From Aquirufa ecclesiirivi (GTDB lineage: Bacteria; Bacteroidota; Bacteroidia; Cytophagales; Spirosomataceae), in assembly GCF_011250515.1 (NCBI RefSeq), contig NZ_JAANOP010000001.1:372001-436000 (forward strand): a DNA stretch of 64,000 nt, read 5' to 3'. The position numbers and the translations under genes are program-made. Every line of letters begins with the position of its first letter. Position 1 is the stretch's first letter. The notes under the pieces are model-generated. The model was not told the origin of the DNA, did not search any database, and saw only the letters and a list, made by a program, of their open reading frames with translations. Below, piece after piece: positions 33,364 through 42,356 of this stretch.

Positions 33364-34581
33364 TTACACGTCTGTATTTATCCTAGCCTCTGAAATAAAG
33401 TATTTTTTACCAACGACAAAGAGGATAATATTGGCCGTCAATGCACAAAAAACCATGATAATAGCCATGGTAAAGGGAGTTCCATCAAATAACAATCCTA
33501 ATATGGTTGCGCAGATTGAGCCCCAGGCCATTTGCATAGCACCCATCATAGCAGAAGCGGCACCTGCCCCTTCATGGAAGGGCTGTAAAGCCAAGCTTAT
33601 GATGTTAGGAAAGACTAATCCTTGACATGCCAATATTAAAAATAGTAAGAGGATATTGATTTGAATATTGATCAATCCAAATTTAGAAAGTAGCGCCAAA
33701 ACAATTCCTAGTACTAACTGCACGGGTAAAACGAAGGATAAAACTTGTTGACTACTGAATCTTTTTAAAACCCAATGATTAAACTGGCTTGCTCCAATAA
33801 TTCCTGAAGCTACCATAGCAAATATCCATCCAAATTGCTTTTCATCGGCATGGTAAAAATTCAAAAATGTAAGTGGAGCCCCAGAAACAAACGTAAAGAT
33901 ACATCCCGACCCGATAGCCCCAGAAATAGCAAAAGTCAAAAATTGCTTTTCCGGTATTAAGGCCAAATAAGATGTAAGTATGCTGCCCATTTTAAACTTA
34001 CCCTTCGGGTGTTTGTTGATTTTTTCTGGCAACCAACTTCTAATTAAGAAAATAATCACCAAGGTGATGATTCCTAATAGTACGAAAATGACATTCCAAT
34101 TGGTGATGGTTAAGAGTAAACTCCCTAATGATGGAGCTAAAATGGGCGAAACCCCCAAAATAAGCATCATCAAAGAAAGTATTTTAGGTCTTTCGGACTC
34201 TTTAAACGTTTCACGTATGACGGCATTCGGTGCTACCATACCGATACTACCACCTATGGCCTGAAAGAAACGCCAAACAATCAGTTGCTCTACTGTGGTA
34301 GAAAAAGCAGATCCAAAAGAGCTAATCACATAAACACTTAATCCAACGTATAGGACATTTTTTCTTCCAAAGTGATCTAATAATGGGCCATTCACTAATT
34401 GACCTAAGCAAATACCAAAGAAGAAACTTGACAAGGTATACCCCATTTGTTCTTGAGAGCAATGCAAAGCCTCAGCCATGTTTTTGAAAGCAGGCAAATA
34501 CATATCAATCGACAAGGGACCTATCGCTGATAATATTCCGAGAATTAGAATGATTTTAGTTCGGTTGGATTGTTTGGACAT
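33364..34581 (-). CDS. Bcr/CflA-type MFS drug or metabolite exporter
   Basis: A 405-residue membrane protein with twelve helices. Motifs LGILSAIGPLSIDMYLPAFKNMAEALH and FGRKNVLYVGLSVYVISS (MFS loop 2-3) with GGSIGMVAPNAVIRE match the Bcr/CflA branch (bicyclomycin, sulphonamide, cysteine export). ATG at 34581 (MSKQSNRTK) is chosen over a TTG six codons upstream. Divergent from the EamA transporter gene (188-bp gap). Confidence 0.9.
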   Translation of the reverse strand: MSKQSNRTKIILILGILSAIGPLSIDMYLPAFKNMAEALHCSQEQMGYTLSSFFFGICLGQLVNGPLLDHFGRKNVLYVGLSVYVISSFGSAFSTTVEQLIVWRFFQAIGGSIGMVAPNAVIRETFKESERPKILSLMMLILGVSPILAPSLGSLLLTITNWNVIFVLLGIITLVIIFLIRSWLPEKINKHPKGKFKMGSILTSYLALIPEKQFLTFAISGAIGSGCIFTFVSGAPLTFLNFYHADEKQFGWIFAMVASGIIGASQFNHWVLKRFSSQQVLSFVLPVQLVLGIVLALLSKFGLINIQINILLLFLILACQGLVFPNIISLALQPFHEGAGAASAMMGAMQMAWGSICATILGLLFDGTPFTMAIIMVFCALTANIILFVVGKKYFISEARINTDV

Positions 34582-34769
34582 GTGGAATAGGTATTTCAAT
34601 TTTAGGAACGGGTTGCAAAATTAATCCCAAAATATGGTTTTCAATAGTTTATTTTAAAAGAAGATTCATTTCCTTTGCTTAATACGCCTTAACTTGGAAT
34701 ACTTTCTATCTTAACGAGTACAGATTTTTTAAAGGGAGACCTCCCCATCATAGAACAGAAATTGAATTC

Positions 34770-35645
34770 ATGAAAAATATCGCTTTTGGCCTATTATTTG
34801 CCATGCTATGGTCGTCAGCAGCCGTAGCCACCAAATTGGGAATTCTGTCGGTACATCCATTGATCTTAGCCAATGTGCGTTTGATTTTTGCTGGAATTTT
34901 CATTTTGCTGATATCCTATATTTTCCAATCCCATCGTCGAATTCAAATCACCAGAAAAGAATTGGCTCAATTAGCCTTTTTTGGGCTTTTAAATTCAACC
35001 ATCTATTTAGGTTCATTTGTTTTAGCCCTTACGTTTCTAAGTCCAGGTATAGGAAGTTTAGCAACCGCGACCAATCCCTTATTTATTACCTTATTATCGG
35101 CCCTTTTGTTACAAAGAAAACCCCAAGGAAATGAAATCGGTAGTTTATTGCTGGGCTTAAGTGGGATACTTATAGCATCCTATTCGCAGCTTAAGTTAGA
35201 TCCCAACGTGTGGAAGGGCTTATTGATTTTAATAGGAGGGATAATTACGGTTTCTGCAGCCACGGTATATTATGTTCGGACAGAATGGCAATTAAATTCA
35301 TTTGTGATTAATGGCTGGCAAGTCCTGATAGGGGGGCTTTTCTTGCTACCATTTACCGCTTCTTATTCCGATGTTTCAATCGCCAGTTTTGATCTTCGCT
35401 TCTTCTTTTCTGTAGCTTGGTTAATTTTTCCCGTTTCTATGGGAGCATTGTGGTTATGGTTTTATTTAATTGATCAAGATCCTGTATCTGCCTCTTTATG
35501 GATGTTTCTTTGTCCTGTTTTTGGGTACATTTATGCCTATTTATTTAGTGGGGAATCCATTGACATTTTTACACTTATCGGAACCCTCATTGTTATCGTC
35601 GGATTGTATGTAGGCAAAAAACAGCCCCGTGTTTCATCAAACTAG
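34770..35645 (+). CDS. EamA/DMT-family transporter
   Basis: A 291-residue inner-membrane protein with ten helices and two internal EamA repeats (FGLLFAMLWSSAAVATKLGI, and LLLGLSGILIASYSQL separating the halves). Members export amino acids or other metabolites; substrate unknown. It is followed on the same strand by a TMEM175-like gene after 38 bp. Confidence 0.88.
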   Translation: MKNIAFGLLFAMLWSSAAVATKLGILSVHPLILANVRLIFAGIFILLISYIFQSHRRIQITRKELAQLAFFGLLNSTIYLGSFVLALTFLSPGIGSLATATNPLFITLLSALLLQRKPQGNEIGSLLLGLSGILIASYSQLKLDPNVWKGLLILIGGIITVSAATVYYVRTEWQLNSFVINGWQVLIGGLFLLPFTASYSDVSIASFDLRFFFSVAWLIFPVSMGALWLWFYLIDQDPVSASLWMFLCPVFGYIYAYLFSGESIDIFTLIGTLIVIVGLYVGKKQPRVSSN

Positions 35646-35683
35646 TTCGATTTTTTTATACCTTATCAAAAAATAGCATTCCT

Positions 35684-36268
35684 GTGACTACCAATCGATT
35701 AGAAGCATTTAGTGATGGCGTGTTGGCTATCATCATTACCATCATGGTCTTGGAGTTAAAAGTGCCGCATGGGTCTGATTTTGAGACCCTAACGCCATTA
35801 TTACCCAAATTTTTATCGTATCTATTTAGCTTTATTTATGTAGGCATTTACTGGAATAATCACCATCACTTGTTTCAAGCTATAGAAAAAGTAAACGGCA
35901 AAGTTTTATTAGCCAATTTAGGTTTACTTTTTTGGCTATCTCTATTACCTTTTGTTACGGGCTGGATGGGAGAAAATCAATTTGCCGCAAATACAGTAGC
36001 CTTATATGGCTTTGTCCTTTTAATGTGCGCATTATCCTTTTTGTTTTTAGAAAAGTCGGCCATTAAACACGAAGGAGAGGAGTCTAACATTGGACAGGCT
36101 TTAGCCAATCGGTGGAAAGAACGAATCTCTACTACGGGCTATTTTTCAGGAATCATTCTAGCCTTTTTTTATCCCATTATTAGCCTCTTGATCTTTTATT
36201 CCATTGTCTTATTATGGATTTTGCCTGACCAGAGAATTGAAAAAAGATTGAATCAAAAACATCCCTAA
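35684..36268 (+). CDS. TMEM175/DUF1211-family potassium channel-like protein
   Basis: A 194-residue membrane protein with one DUF1211 unit: TNRLEAFSDGVLAIIITIMVLELKVP holds the R-x3-F-S-D-G-V motif that lines the pore in bacterial TMEM175 channels. Six hydrophobic segments are seen, as in the bacterial single-repeat form, which assembles as a tetramer. The start is GTG; no better upstream start exists. Function as a potassium-permeable channel is by family. Confidence 0.85.
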   Translation: MTTNRLEAFSDGVLAIIITIMVLELKVPHGSDFETLTPLLPKFLSYLFSFIYVGIYWNNHHHLFQAIEKVNGKVLLANLGLLFWLSLLPFVTGWMGENQFAANTVALYGFVLLMCALSFLFLEKSAIKHEGEESNIGQALANRWKERISTTGYFSGIILAFFYPIISLLIFYSIVLLWILPDQRIEKRLNQKHP

Positions 36269-36380
36269 AACGAAAGGAAAATATGAAATTCATGTTTTCG
36301 TAAGAGGACTTCAGGGCTTGGTCTCAATTTAGGTATGCTTTTGATTTCCTATTTTACATTTGAAATTAAACTTCTTAAAA

Positions 36381-37307
36381 ATGATAAATCGTCGACAGTT
36401 TGTACAAGGCTCTGCTAGCACCTTGTTGTTTTCTATGTTATTGGGTTCAAAACAATCGCTATTAGCCCAAGGGTCTTTTTATCAAGGACCAGCCTTTACT
36501 TGGAAAGAATTACGTGGGGGCATTTCACTGTTTAGTGAAAGAGGAGGCACCATAGCTGTGTTGAAGACCAAAGATGGTTATGTGGTGGTGGATACACAGT
36601 TTCCAGACCAATCTCAGCATATGATCGATGAATTGAAAAAACAGTCTGATCAGAAAATTCAACTCTTAATGAATACGCATCACCATGGGGATCATACGAG
36701 TGGCAATATAGCATTTAAAGGGGTAGTCAATCGCGTGGTGGCCCACGAGAACTCATTGAAAAACCAGATAGCTGCTGCTACCAAAGCAAAAACAGAGGAA
36801 AAGCAATATTATCCAACAGAAACGTTTAAAGATACTTGGACGGCAAAAATTGGAAAAGAAAGAATCAAAGCCCATTATTTTGGTCCTGCCCATACCGATG
36901 GAGATGTTGCCATTCATTTTGAAAATGCCAATGTGGTTCATTTGGGGGATTTATTTGGGAATAAGCGTTATCCTATCATTGATCGAAGTGCGGGAGCAAG
37001 TGTAGCAAATTGGATTCATGTGAATGATAAGATTCAAAAGCAGTTCGACAAGGACACGATTTTCACTTATGGACATGCCTTTAATCCAACAGAGATTACC
37101 TGTAAAAAAGAAGACTTATTAGTCTTGACAGACTATTTGGAGAAATTAGTCATACATGTTTCGGCTGAAATAAAAAGCGGTAAAAGCAAAGAAGAAGTAA
37201 TGAAGCTAACTGCTGTGAATGGAGTTCAAGGAATGAACGGTGATTTCCTTAAGAATAATTTTCAAATGACCTACGAAGAATTAACAGAAAAGAATACTAA
37301 ACAATAA
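36381..37307 (+). CDS. Tat-exported metallo-beta-lactamase-fold hydrolase
   Basis: Zinc hydrolase with a twin-arginine leader (MINRRQFVQGSASTLLFSMLLG), 308 residues. Metal motifs NTHHHGDHTSGN (H-x-H-x-D-H), GPAHTDGDVAIHF (third His) and NVVHLGDLFG (Asp) are complete, and TYGHAF gives the last His. A TACATTTG -7-like element at 36355-36362 lies just upstream, so ATG at 36381 rather than TTG at 36360 is the start. Substrate unknown. DUF2911 follows after 13 bp. Confidence 0.9.
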   Translation: MINRRQFVQGSASTLLFSMLLGSKQSLLAQGSFYQGPAFTWKELRGGISLFSERGGTIAVLKTKDGYVVVDTQFPDQSQHMIDELKKQSDQKIQLLMNTHHHGDHTSGNIAFKGVVNRVVAHENSLKNQIAAATKAKTEEKQYYPTETFKDTWTAKIGKERIKAHYFGPAHTDGDVAIHFENANVVHLGDLFGNKRYPIIDRSAGASVANWIHVNDKIQKQFDKDTIFTYGHAFNPTEITCKKEDLLVLTDYLEKLVIHVSAEIKSGKSKEEVMKLTAVNGVQGMNGDFLKNNFQMTYEELTEKNTKQ

Positions 37308-37320
37308 ACAAACTCATTTT

Positions 37321-37857
37321 ATGAAAATCAACACATTTTTTAAGCCAATATTGGCAGTATTAGTGCTTTTAATGGTTTCAATCAGCTCATTTGGGCAAGA
37401 TGCTCCACGTCCTCCACAAAGCCCCAAAGTTACTGTTACTGGTACATTTGGTAAGGCCAATGTATCTGTAGTTTATAGTAGCCCATCCGTAAAAGGGAGA
37501 AAAATTTGGGGAGAATTAGTGCCTTATGGAAAAGTATGGAGAGCAGGAGCTAACTCTGCAACCATCATTGAAACAGATGCGGATGTGAATATTGCTGGAA
37601 ACACCTTGGCTAAAGGGAAATACAGTATCTATATGTTACCATCAGAAGGAGACTGGCAAGTAATTTTCAATACCGAAGTAGGCCAATGGGGCATTAAACG
37701 TGGTGGAGAAACAACCCGTAATCCAGAAAAGGATGCTTTTACCATCACGGTGAAAACAGCTAAGTCTGATTTCAAGGAAGCCTTGGAATACAAAGTTGTT
37801 CCAACTGGAATTACTTTCGGATGGGAAAATGTAAGCTTATTAATACCGATTAAATAA
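37321..37857 (+). CDS. DUF2911-domain exported protein
   Basis: A 178-residue protein with a signal peptide (ILAVLVLLMVSISSFGQ) and a DUF2911 domain (ANVSVVYSSPSVKGRKIWGELVPYGKVWRAGANSATIIETDADV), typical of Bacteroidota. No catalytic motif is recognised. It probably shares a transcript with the upstream MBL gene, and a terminator follows at 37879. Confidence 0.9.
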   Translation: MKINTFFKPILAVLVLLMVSISSFGQDAPRPPQSPKVTVTGTFGKANVSVVYSSPSVKGRKIWGELVPYGKVWRAGANSATIIETDADVNIAGNTLAKGKYSIYMLPSEGDWQVIFNTEVGQWGIKRGGETTRNPEKDAFTITVKTAKSDFKEALEYKVVPTGITFGWENVSLLIPIK

Positions 37858-37878
37858 ATAACTACTCTTGTTCTACGT

Positions 37879-37905
37879 AAAAGCGGTCAGCAATGACCGC
37901 TTTTT
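37879..37905 (+). terminator. intrinsic terminator after DUF2911
   Basis: AAAAGCGGTCA (37879-37889) pairs with TGACCGCTTTT (37894-37904) around a GCAA loop, followed by T-rich sequence. Confidence 0.88.
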
Positions 37906-37973
37906 GTTTGTTGAATTTCTAAATTAGTTGAGATTTTATCCTAATTTGTGTTACATCAACAGCTCCAAACATC

Positions 37974-38834
37974 ATGAATCAGGTACTTCGCATTTGCTTA
38001 TTATTTTTTCTATTAATTCCTGCCCAGATTTTGGCCATTGATAAACCCGCTTACCGATTATTCAACGCAAAAGGTAAGGAAGTTTCCTACGAAAAAATGA
38101 TTAAGCAATTATGTCAACAAGATGTAGTTTTGATTGGAGAATTACACAATAATCCCATTAGCCATTGGCTAGAATTAGAGATTATTCAATCGTGTTTTTC
38201 ACAGCGGAAACTAGTTTTGGGCGCCGAGATGTTTGAACAAGATAATCAAGGGGCTTTGTCGGCATTTATAAGTGAAAAAATTTCAGCTAAAGGACTAGAT
38301 TCTTCGGCACGACTTTGGAAAAATTATAAAACGGATTATGCGCCTTTGGTGAATTTTGCCAAGGAGAATCAAGTGCAATTCATTGCAACCAATGTTCCAA
38401 GAAAATACGCTAGCATGGTTTCTAAAGGAGGATTTGAGGCATTGAATCCATTATCAGCGGAAGAAAAATCTTGGATGGCTCCGCTGCCAATTGCCTATGA
38501 TGCCAATTTGCCCGGCTATCAAAAAATGATCACGATGATGCCCGGACATGCTACACCTAATATGCCCAAAGCTCAAGCACTGAAGGATGCCACGATGGCT
38601 CATTTTATCTTGAAAAATTGGGTGGAAAATCAGCTATTTATTCATGTCAATGGATCCTATCATTCGGAAAACTATGAGGGGATTTCTTGGTACTTAAAAT
38701 TGGCTAAACCCACTATTAAAATTGCCACCATAGCCACAGTTAGCCAGAAAGAAATTAAGCTATTGACACAAGAAAACAAGAAGATTGCAGATTACATCAT
38801 TTGTGTGGAAGAAGATATGACTACCACCTATTAA
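37974..38834 (+). CDS. ChaN-type haem/iron-uptake-associated exported protein
   Basis: A 286-residue exported protein (signal peptide ending ILAI) of the ChaN/EreA-like fold: VVLIGELHNNPISHWLELEIIQ gives the GE-H-N motif, LVLGAEMFEQDNQGAL and FIATNVPRKYASMVSKGGFEAL match the family, as does HVNGSYHSENYEGISWYL. ChaN binds haem and is linked with iron supply in other bacteria. No iron regulator site was found nearby. It stands alone, divergent from nothing and convergent with PhzF. Confidence 0.85.
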   Translation: MNQVLRICLLFFLLIPAQILAIDKPAYRLFNAKGKEVSYEKMIKQLCQQDVVLIGELHNNPISHWLELEIIQSCFSQRKLVLGAEMFEQDNQGALSAFISEKISAKGLDSSARLWKNYKTDYAPLVNFAKENQVQFIATNVPRKYASMVSKGGFEALNPLSAEEKSWMAPLPIAYDANLPGYQKMITMMPGHATPNMPKAQALKDATMAHFILKNWVENQLFIHVNGSYHSENYEGISWYLKLAKPTIKIATIATVSQKEIKLLTQENKKIADYIICVEEDMTTTY

Positions 38835-38844
38835 AGTAGTTCTT

Positions 38845-39630
38845 TTACACGTAAATTTCACCCACCATATACAAAACGCATTCCCCACTAATATTCACGC
38901 GATCACCCAATAATTCACAAGCTAAATTTCCTCCTCGAGCGGAAAGTTGTTTGGCTGTCAATTGGCTTTTATTCAATTTATTTGACCAATATGGAATCAA
39001 TGTAGTATGGGCAGAACCTGTTACCGGATCTTCATCTATACCAGATTGAGGACCAAAAAATCGAGATACAAAATCAACCTCGTCCCCTGGAGCTGTGATG
39101 ATGATTCCTCTAGCTTTTAGTTTGGCAATTTCAAAAAAATCAGGTTTCATGTCCACTACTTGGCGCTCATTTTCATAGACAAAGAGATAATCAGTTTTAC
39201 CTTTTAACACTTCTTTGGCCGGGATAGATAGGCCTTTGAACATTCCCCAATCAAAATCAATGTCATGAATTTGATCTACTGGAAAATTTAAAGTCAACAT
39301 ATTGCCTTCTTTAGCCACCCGCAAATGCCCGCTACGGTGCGAATAAAATAGAATTTCAGGAGCCACTTCTCCCAATTGATGATACAAAACAAATGCTGCA
39401 GCTAAAGTGGCATGCCCACATAAATCCACCTCTACCGTAGGGGTGAACCACCGAATATCATATTGGTCCCCATTTTTTATAAAAAAAGCTGTCTCGGCTA
39501 AATTATTTTCTGCTGCAATTTTTTGCATTTTATCATCCTCTAACCATGCTTCTAGGGGACAGATGGCCGCAGGGTTTCCTGAAAACAATTGATTGGTAAA
39601 AGCATCTATTTGGAATAAGGTCAATTTCAT
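38845..39630 (-). CDS. PhzF-family isomerase/epimerase
   Basis: A 261-residue two-lobed enzyme of the PhzF family: QIDAFTNQLFSGNPAAICPLEAWL at the start, NNLAETAFFIKNGD with the catalytic Glu, TPTVEVDLCGHATLAAAFVL (cross-lobe motif) and DEDPVTGSAHTTLIPYW near the end, matching the YddE type. The reaction here is unknown; related members isomerise aromatic or amino acid compounds. The gene is isolated. Confidence 0.9.
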   Translation of the reverse strand: MKLTLFQIDAFTNQLFSGNPAAICPLEAWLEDDKMQKIAAENNLAETAFFIKNGDQYDIRWFTPTVEVDLCGHATLAAAFVLYHQLGEVAPEILFYSHRSGHLRVAKEGNMLTLNFPVDQIHDIDFDWGMFKGLSIPAKEVLKGKTDYLFVYENERQVVDMKPDFFEIAKLKARGIIITAPGDEVDFVSRFFGPQSGIDEDPVTGSAHTTLIPYWSNKLNKSQLTAKQLSARGGNLACELLGDRVNISGECVLYMVGEIYV

Positions 39631-39705
39631 GGAGATTTTATTTATTCCTCAAAATTATACATCTATGAGGGATTTAAATACCCATTCATCCCAATTTAAC
39701 AGAAA

Positions 39706-39731
39706 CAAAAAAGCCCCGAATATTCGGGGCT
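39706..39731 (-). terminator. intrinsic terminator of the carboxylesterase gene
   Basis: AGCCCCGAATATTCGGGGCT (39712-39731) is a perfect 10-bp palindrome; on the minus strand it runs into a T-tract (complement of the A run at 39706-39711). Confidence 0.85.
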
Positions 39732-39753
39732 CTCCTGTTGGATTATAAACGAA

Positions 39754-41364
39754 TTAATTCGCTTTAACTAGGTCGAATAATTCCTTATCCATTTGTGGTT
39801 TAACGACACAAGAATTATCGAAGTGCATGGTTGAGGTATTTGATGTATTATAGGTAGGCCACGTAGGTAGTCCTTTGTGATTTGGATTTCCTAAACGGGC
39901 AAAATTGATCCAAGCCTGACTCATTTTGTCGGCCAAAACATAAGCCTCTTTAGTACCCCCCGTCATTTCTTCACAGCGAGCAATGTTATTGAAACAGAAT
40001 GGAAGTTCAACGCAGTGAATGGCCTTGTATTTTCCGTCAAAGACAGGCGACTGCCAAGTGAATAAATACATATACACAGGAGCACCACCTGCAACCGAAG
40101 ATTTAATATTCGCTTGGTCAACGGCACCGGGTCTGAATCGTGTGTCTACATCCATTAAATCCGTTGGCTTGGTATCCGCAGGATATGCTTTTTTAACAGC
40201 AGCTTTATAAGCCTCGGCCTTAGCCCCAAAAGTCTTTTGTATATAGGCTTCCACATCAGCCATGGATGCATCGTGACTTATCCCAGAAAATAGTGTTGGC
40301 ATGAATTCGTTTTTCACGGTTCCGATCATCAACGGCACATTTTTAGATAATTCCATAGCATCCGCCGACATCGGTTGGAATGGCAATAAATTGGCATCAA
40401 TGCTTGGTCCCCAACTTAAACCAAAACCACCCACCGGTTTTCCTGCGGCTCTTAATTTTGCCGCCACAACTTGTAATGCTTTTTGACCAGCAGCTGCTAG
40501 GCTAGGGAAAGGTACTTTTTGTAAACTATCGACCTTAGATTCATCTAAATGCAAGGCATTTAATACTTCCTTGGTAATGGACTGAGTTACGGATTTATCC
40601 GGCATATTCGTGGCAAAGGCGCCACTTTGATTAATCGCCTTGTGGAATAATCCTTTGGCTGATGGCATAGCCATCAAGGTATTCACTTTGGCTCCTCCTC
40701 CTGATTGACCAAAAATGGTTACATTACTTGGATCTCCTCCGAATTGACTGATATTTGCTTTCACCCAGTCTAGGGCTACTTTCATATCCAAAATGGAGTT
40801 ATTAGCGGATGTTTTGTATTTCTCTCCATAGGCCGACAAATCCAAATAGCCCAATATGTTCAATCGGTGATTGATGGATACAACCACGACATCTCCTTTT
40901 TTAGCTAAATTCTCGCCATCATATGAAGGCAATTCTTGAGAAGAACCGGAGGTAAAACCACCTCCGTGAATCCAAAATAAAACGGGTCTTTTCTTCCCAT
41001 CATTGATCCCAGGCGTCCAAACATTCACACGCATGCAGTCCTCATTTGGGTAACCCCATGAGTGATTGTACACAAATTCAGATTCGTCGGCCACTTGAGT
41101 GGTTGGAGTTAATAAATGTGCTACTGGACCATAGCTAGTAGAACTACGTACTCCGTTCCATGGCTTGGGCTTGTGTGCAGTCTCAAATCTACCTGCCTCC
41201 GCATAAGGAATACCTTTGTAGGTATAGATACCCCCATGTACATATCCGCGCACTTTACCGGCATCTGTTGATACCACGGCTACATTCTGCCCAGTGGTGA
41301 CTTGAGCTTGTAGTGAAACTCCTCCCAGAAGGAATAGCCCTAATGCTAAACTAGTTTTTTTCAT
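39754..41364 (-). CDS. exported type-B carboxylesterase
   Basis: Serine hydrolase, 536 residues, signal peptide (ALGLFLLGGVSLQAQ). Features: EDCMRVNVWTPG and VLFWIHGGGFTSGSS (oxyanion hole), NVTIFGQSGGGAKV (nucleophile Ser of GxSxG), and FDGKYKAIHCVELPFCF with the His. ATG at 41364 begins the leader. It is divergent from a NrtR-like regulator with two dyads in the 194-bp region between them, suggesting that the regulator controls it. Substrate unknown. Confidence 0.92.
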   Translation of the reverse strand: MKKTSLALGLFLLGGVSLQAQVTTGQNVAVVSTDAGKVRGYVHGGIYTYKGIPYAEAGRFETAHKPKPWNGVRSSTSYGPVAHLLTPTTQVADESEFVYNHSWGYPNEDCMRVNVWTPGINDGKKRPVLFWIHGGGFTSGSSQELPSYDGENLAKKGDVVVVSINHRLNILGYLDLSAYGEKYKTSANNSILDMKVALDWVKANISQFGGDPSNVTIFGQSGGGAKVNTLMAMPSAKGLFHKAINQSGAFATNMPDKSVTQSITKEVLNALHLDESKVDSLQKVPFPSLAAAGQKALQVVAAKLRAAGKPVGGFGLSWGPSIDANLLPFQPMSADAMELSKNVPLMIGTVKNEFMPTLFSGISHDASMADVEAYIQKTFGAKAEAYKAAVKKAYPADTKPTDLMDVDTRFRPGAVDQANIKSSVAGGAPVYMYLFTWQSPVFDGKYKAIHCVELPFCFNNIARCEEMTGGTKEAYVLADKMSQAWINFARLGNPNHKGLPTWPTYNTSNTSTMHFDNSCVVKPQMDKELFDLVKAN

Positions 41365-41434
41365 TTTTATAGATTTAAATGATAGAGAATTTCGTTTTTT
41401 TTCCAATGCTACAAGGTTGACGCCTTTGTATCAT

Positions 41435-41490
41435 TTTGATAATTTAATCAAATGTAATAAAATAATTTGATTTTCTATTTTTTAGAAAAT
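41435..41490. promoter_or_regulatory. two dyads in the carboxylesterase/NrtR-like divergent region
   Basis: TTTGAT (41435-41440) and ATCAAA (41447-41452) are inverted with a 6-bp gap; ATTTTCTA (41470-41477) and TAGAAAAT (41483-41490) form an 8-bp dyad with 5-bp spacer. A short TTCTAGAA palindrome lies at 41512-41519. Candidate binding sites for the 41559 regulator. Confidence 0.55.
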
Positions 41491-41558
41491 GACTTTAATA
41501 AAAACACTTTCTTCTAGAAATTTGTCTATAAATTAGGGTACTATTAAATCGACCTTCA

Positions 41559-42278
41559 TTGAAATTTAGCAAACATATTGCCCAGCTGACTCTGGATTGT
41601 GTCATTTTTGGCTTTCATCATAAAAAACTCAAGCTTATTTTAAGCAAATTAAAATTAGCAAAGAAAATTTATGCCTTACCTGGAGGCTTTATCTTACAAG
41701 AAGAAGACATCGAAGATGCTGCCAAAAGAATCTTATTTGAAAGGACAGGTATACAAGATCTGTATTTAGAAGAATTTGGAACTTTCGGTCGAGCTAATCG
41801 AATCTCCGATGAAGACTTTCAATTGTTCTCAGGCATCGCTGGAGATCTTTATCCCGACGTGGAACCCCCTATCAATGAGAACAATCAAAAAATGCGCATT
41901 GTTAGTATAGGATACTATGCCTTGGTTGACTTTGAAAAAGTCATCCCTCAAAAAATTGATTTGGATGAAAGTTGTGATTGGTATGATATCAAAGAGCTTC
42001 CCAACATGATTTTTGACCATCAAGAAATGGTTCACAAAGGCCTTCAGGTACTCCGAGAAAATTTAGATAAAAAGCTACTTTTCAATAATCTTTTACCAGA
42101 AACATTTACCATGAAAAATGTTCAGGAATTATATGAAACAGTTTACGATAAACCTTTTCCAGCGAATAATTTCCAAAAGAAAATGCTGGATTTGCAGATA
42201 TTGGAGCGATTAGACAAAAAATACACGGGAGCTAAAAGCAAAGCGCCTTATTTGTATCGACTAAAACCAAGGACTTAA
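41559..42278 (+). CDS. NUDIX-domain transcriptional regulator (NrtR-like)
   Basis: A 239-residue protein: N-terminal Nudix domain and C-terminal winged helix (NVQELYETVYDKPFPANNFQKKMLDLQILERLDKKYTGAKSKAPYLYRL). The Nudix box reads G-G-F-I-L-Q-E ... with KR in place of the catalytic RE, so it is probably a sensor without hydrolase activity, as in NrtR-type regulators of sugar or NAD metabolism. The start is a TTG; no ATG is available before the Nudix strands and a stop lies upstream. Probable target is the divergent carboxylesterase. Confidence 0.88.
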   Translation: MKFSKHIAQLTLDCVIFGFHHKKLKLILSKLKLAKKIYALPGGFILQEEDIEDAAKRILFERTGIQDLYLEEFGTFGRANRISDEDFQLFSGIAGDLYPDVEPPINENNQKMRIVSIGYYALVDFEKVIPQKIDLDESCDWYDIKELPNMIFDHQEMVHKGLQVLRENLDKKLLFNNLLPETFTMKNVQELYETVYDKPFPANNFQKKMLDLQILERLDKKYTGAKSKAPYLYRLKPRT

Positions 42279-42302
42279 AACCACTAGTATCTTTGATCAA
42301 CG

Positions 42303-42340
42303 GTTCCTTGGAACAAGAAATTTAATTTTATATTTGTTCC
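42303..42340 (+). promoter_or_regulatory. promoter with three GGAAC/GTTCC half-sites before the PPOX gene
   Basis: GTTCC (42303-42307), GGAAC (42310-42314) and GTTCC (42336-42340) surround a TATATTTG -7-like element at 42329-42336; a TTG lies 18 bp upstream of it (42308-42310). GGAACAA and TTGTTCC form a 7-bp dyad around the core promoter, so a repressor site is plausible. Confidence 0.55.
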
Positions 42341-42356
42341 AATCAAATAGCAAATC

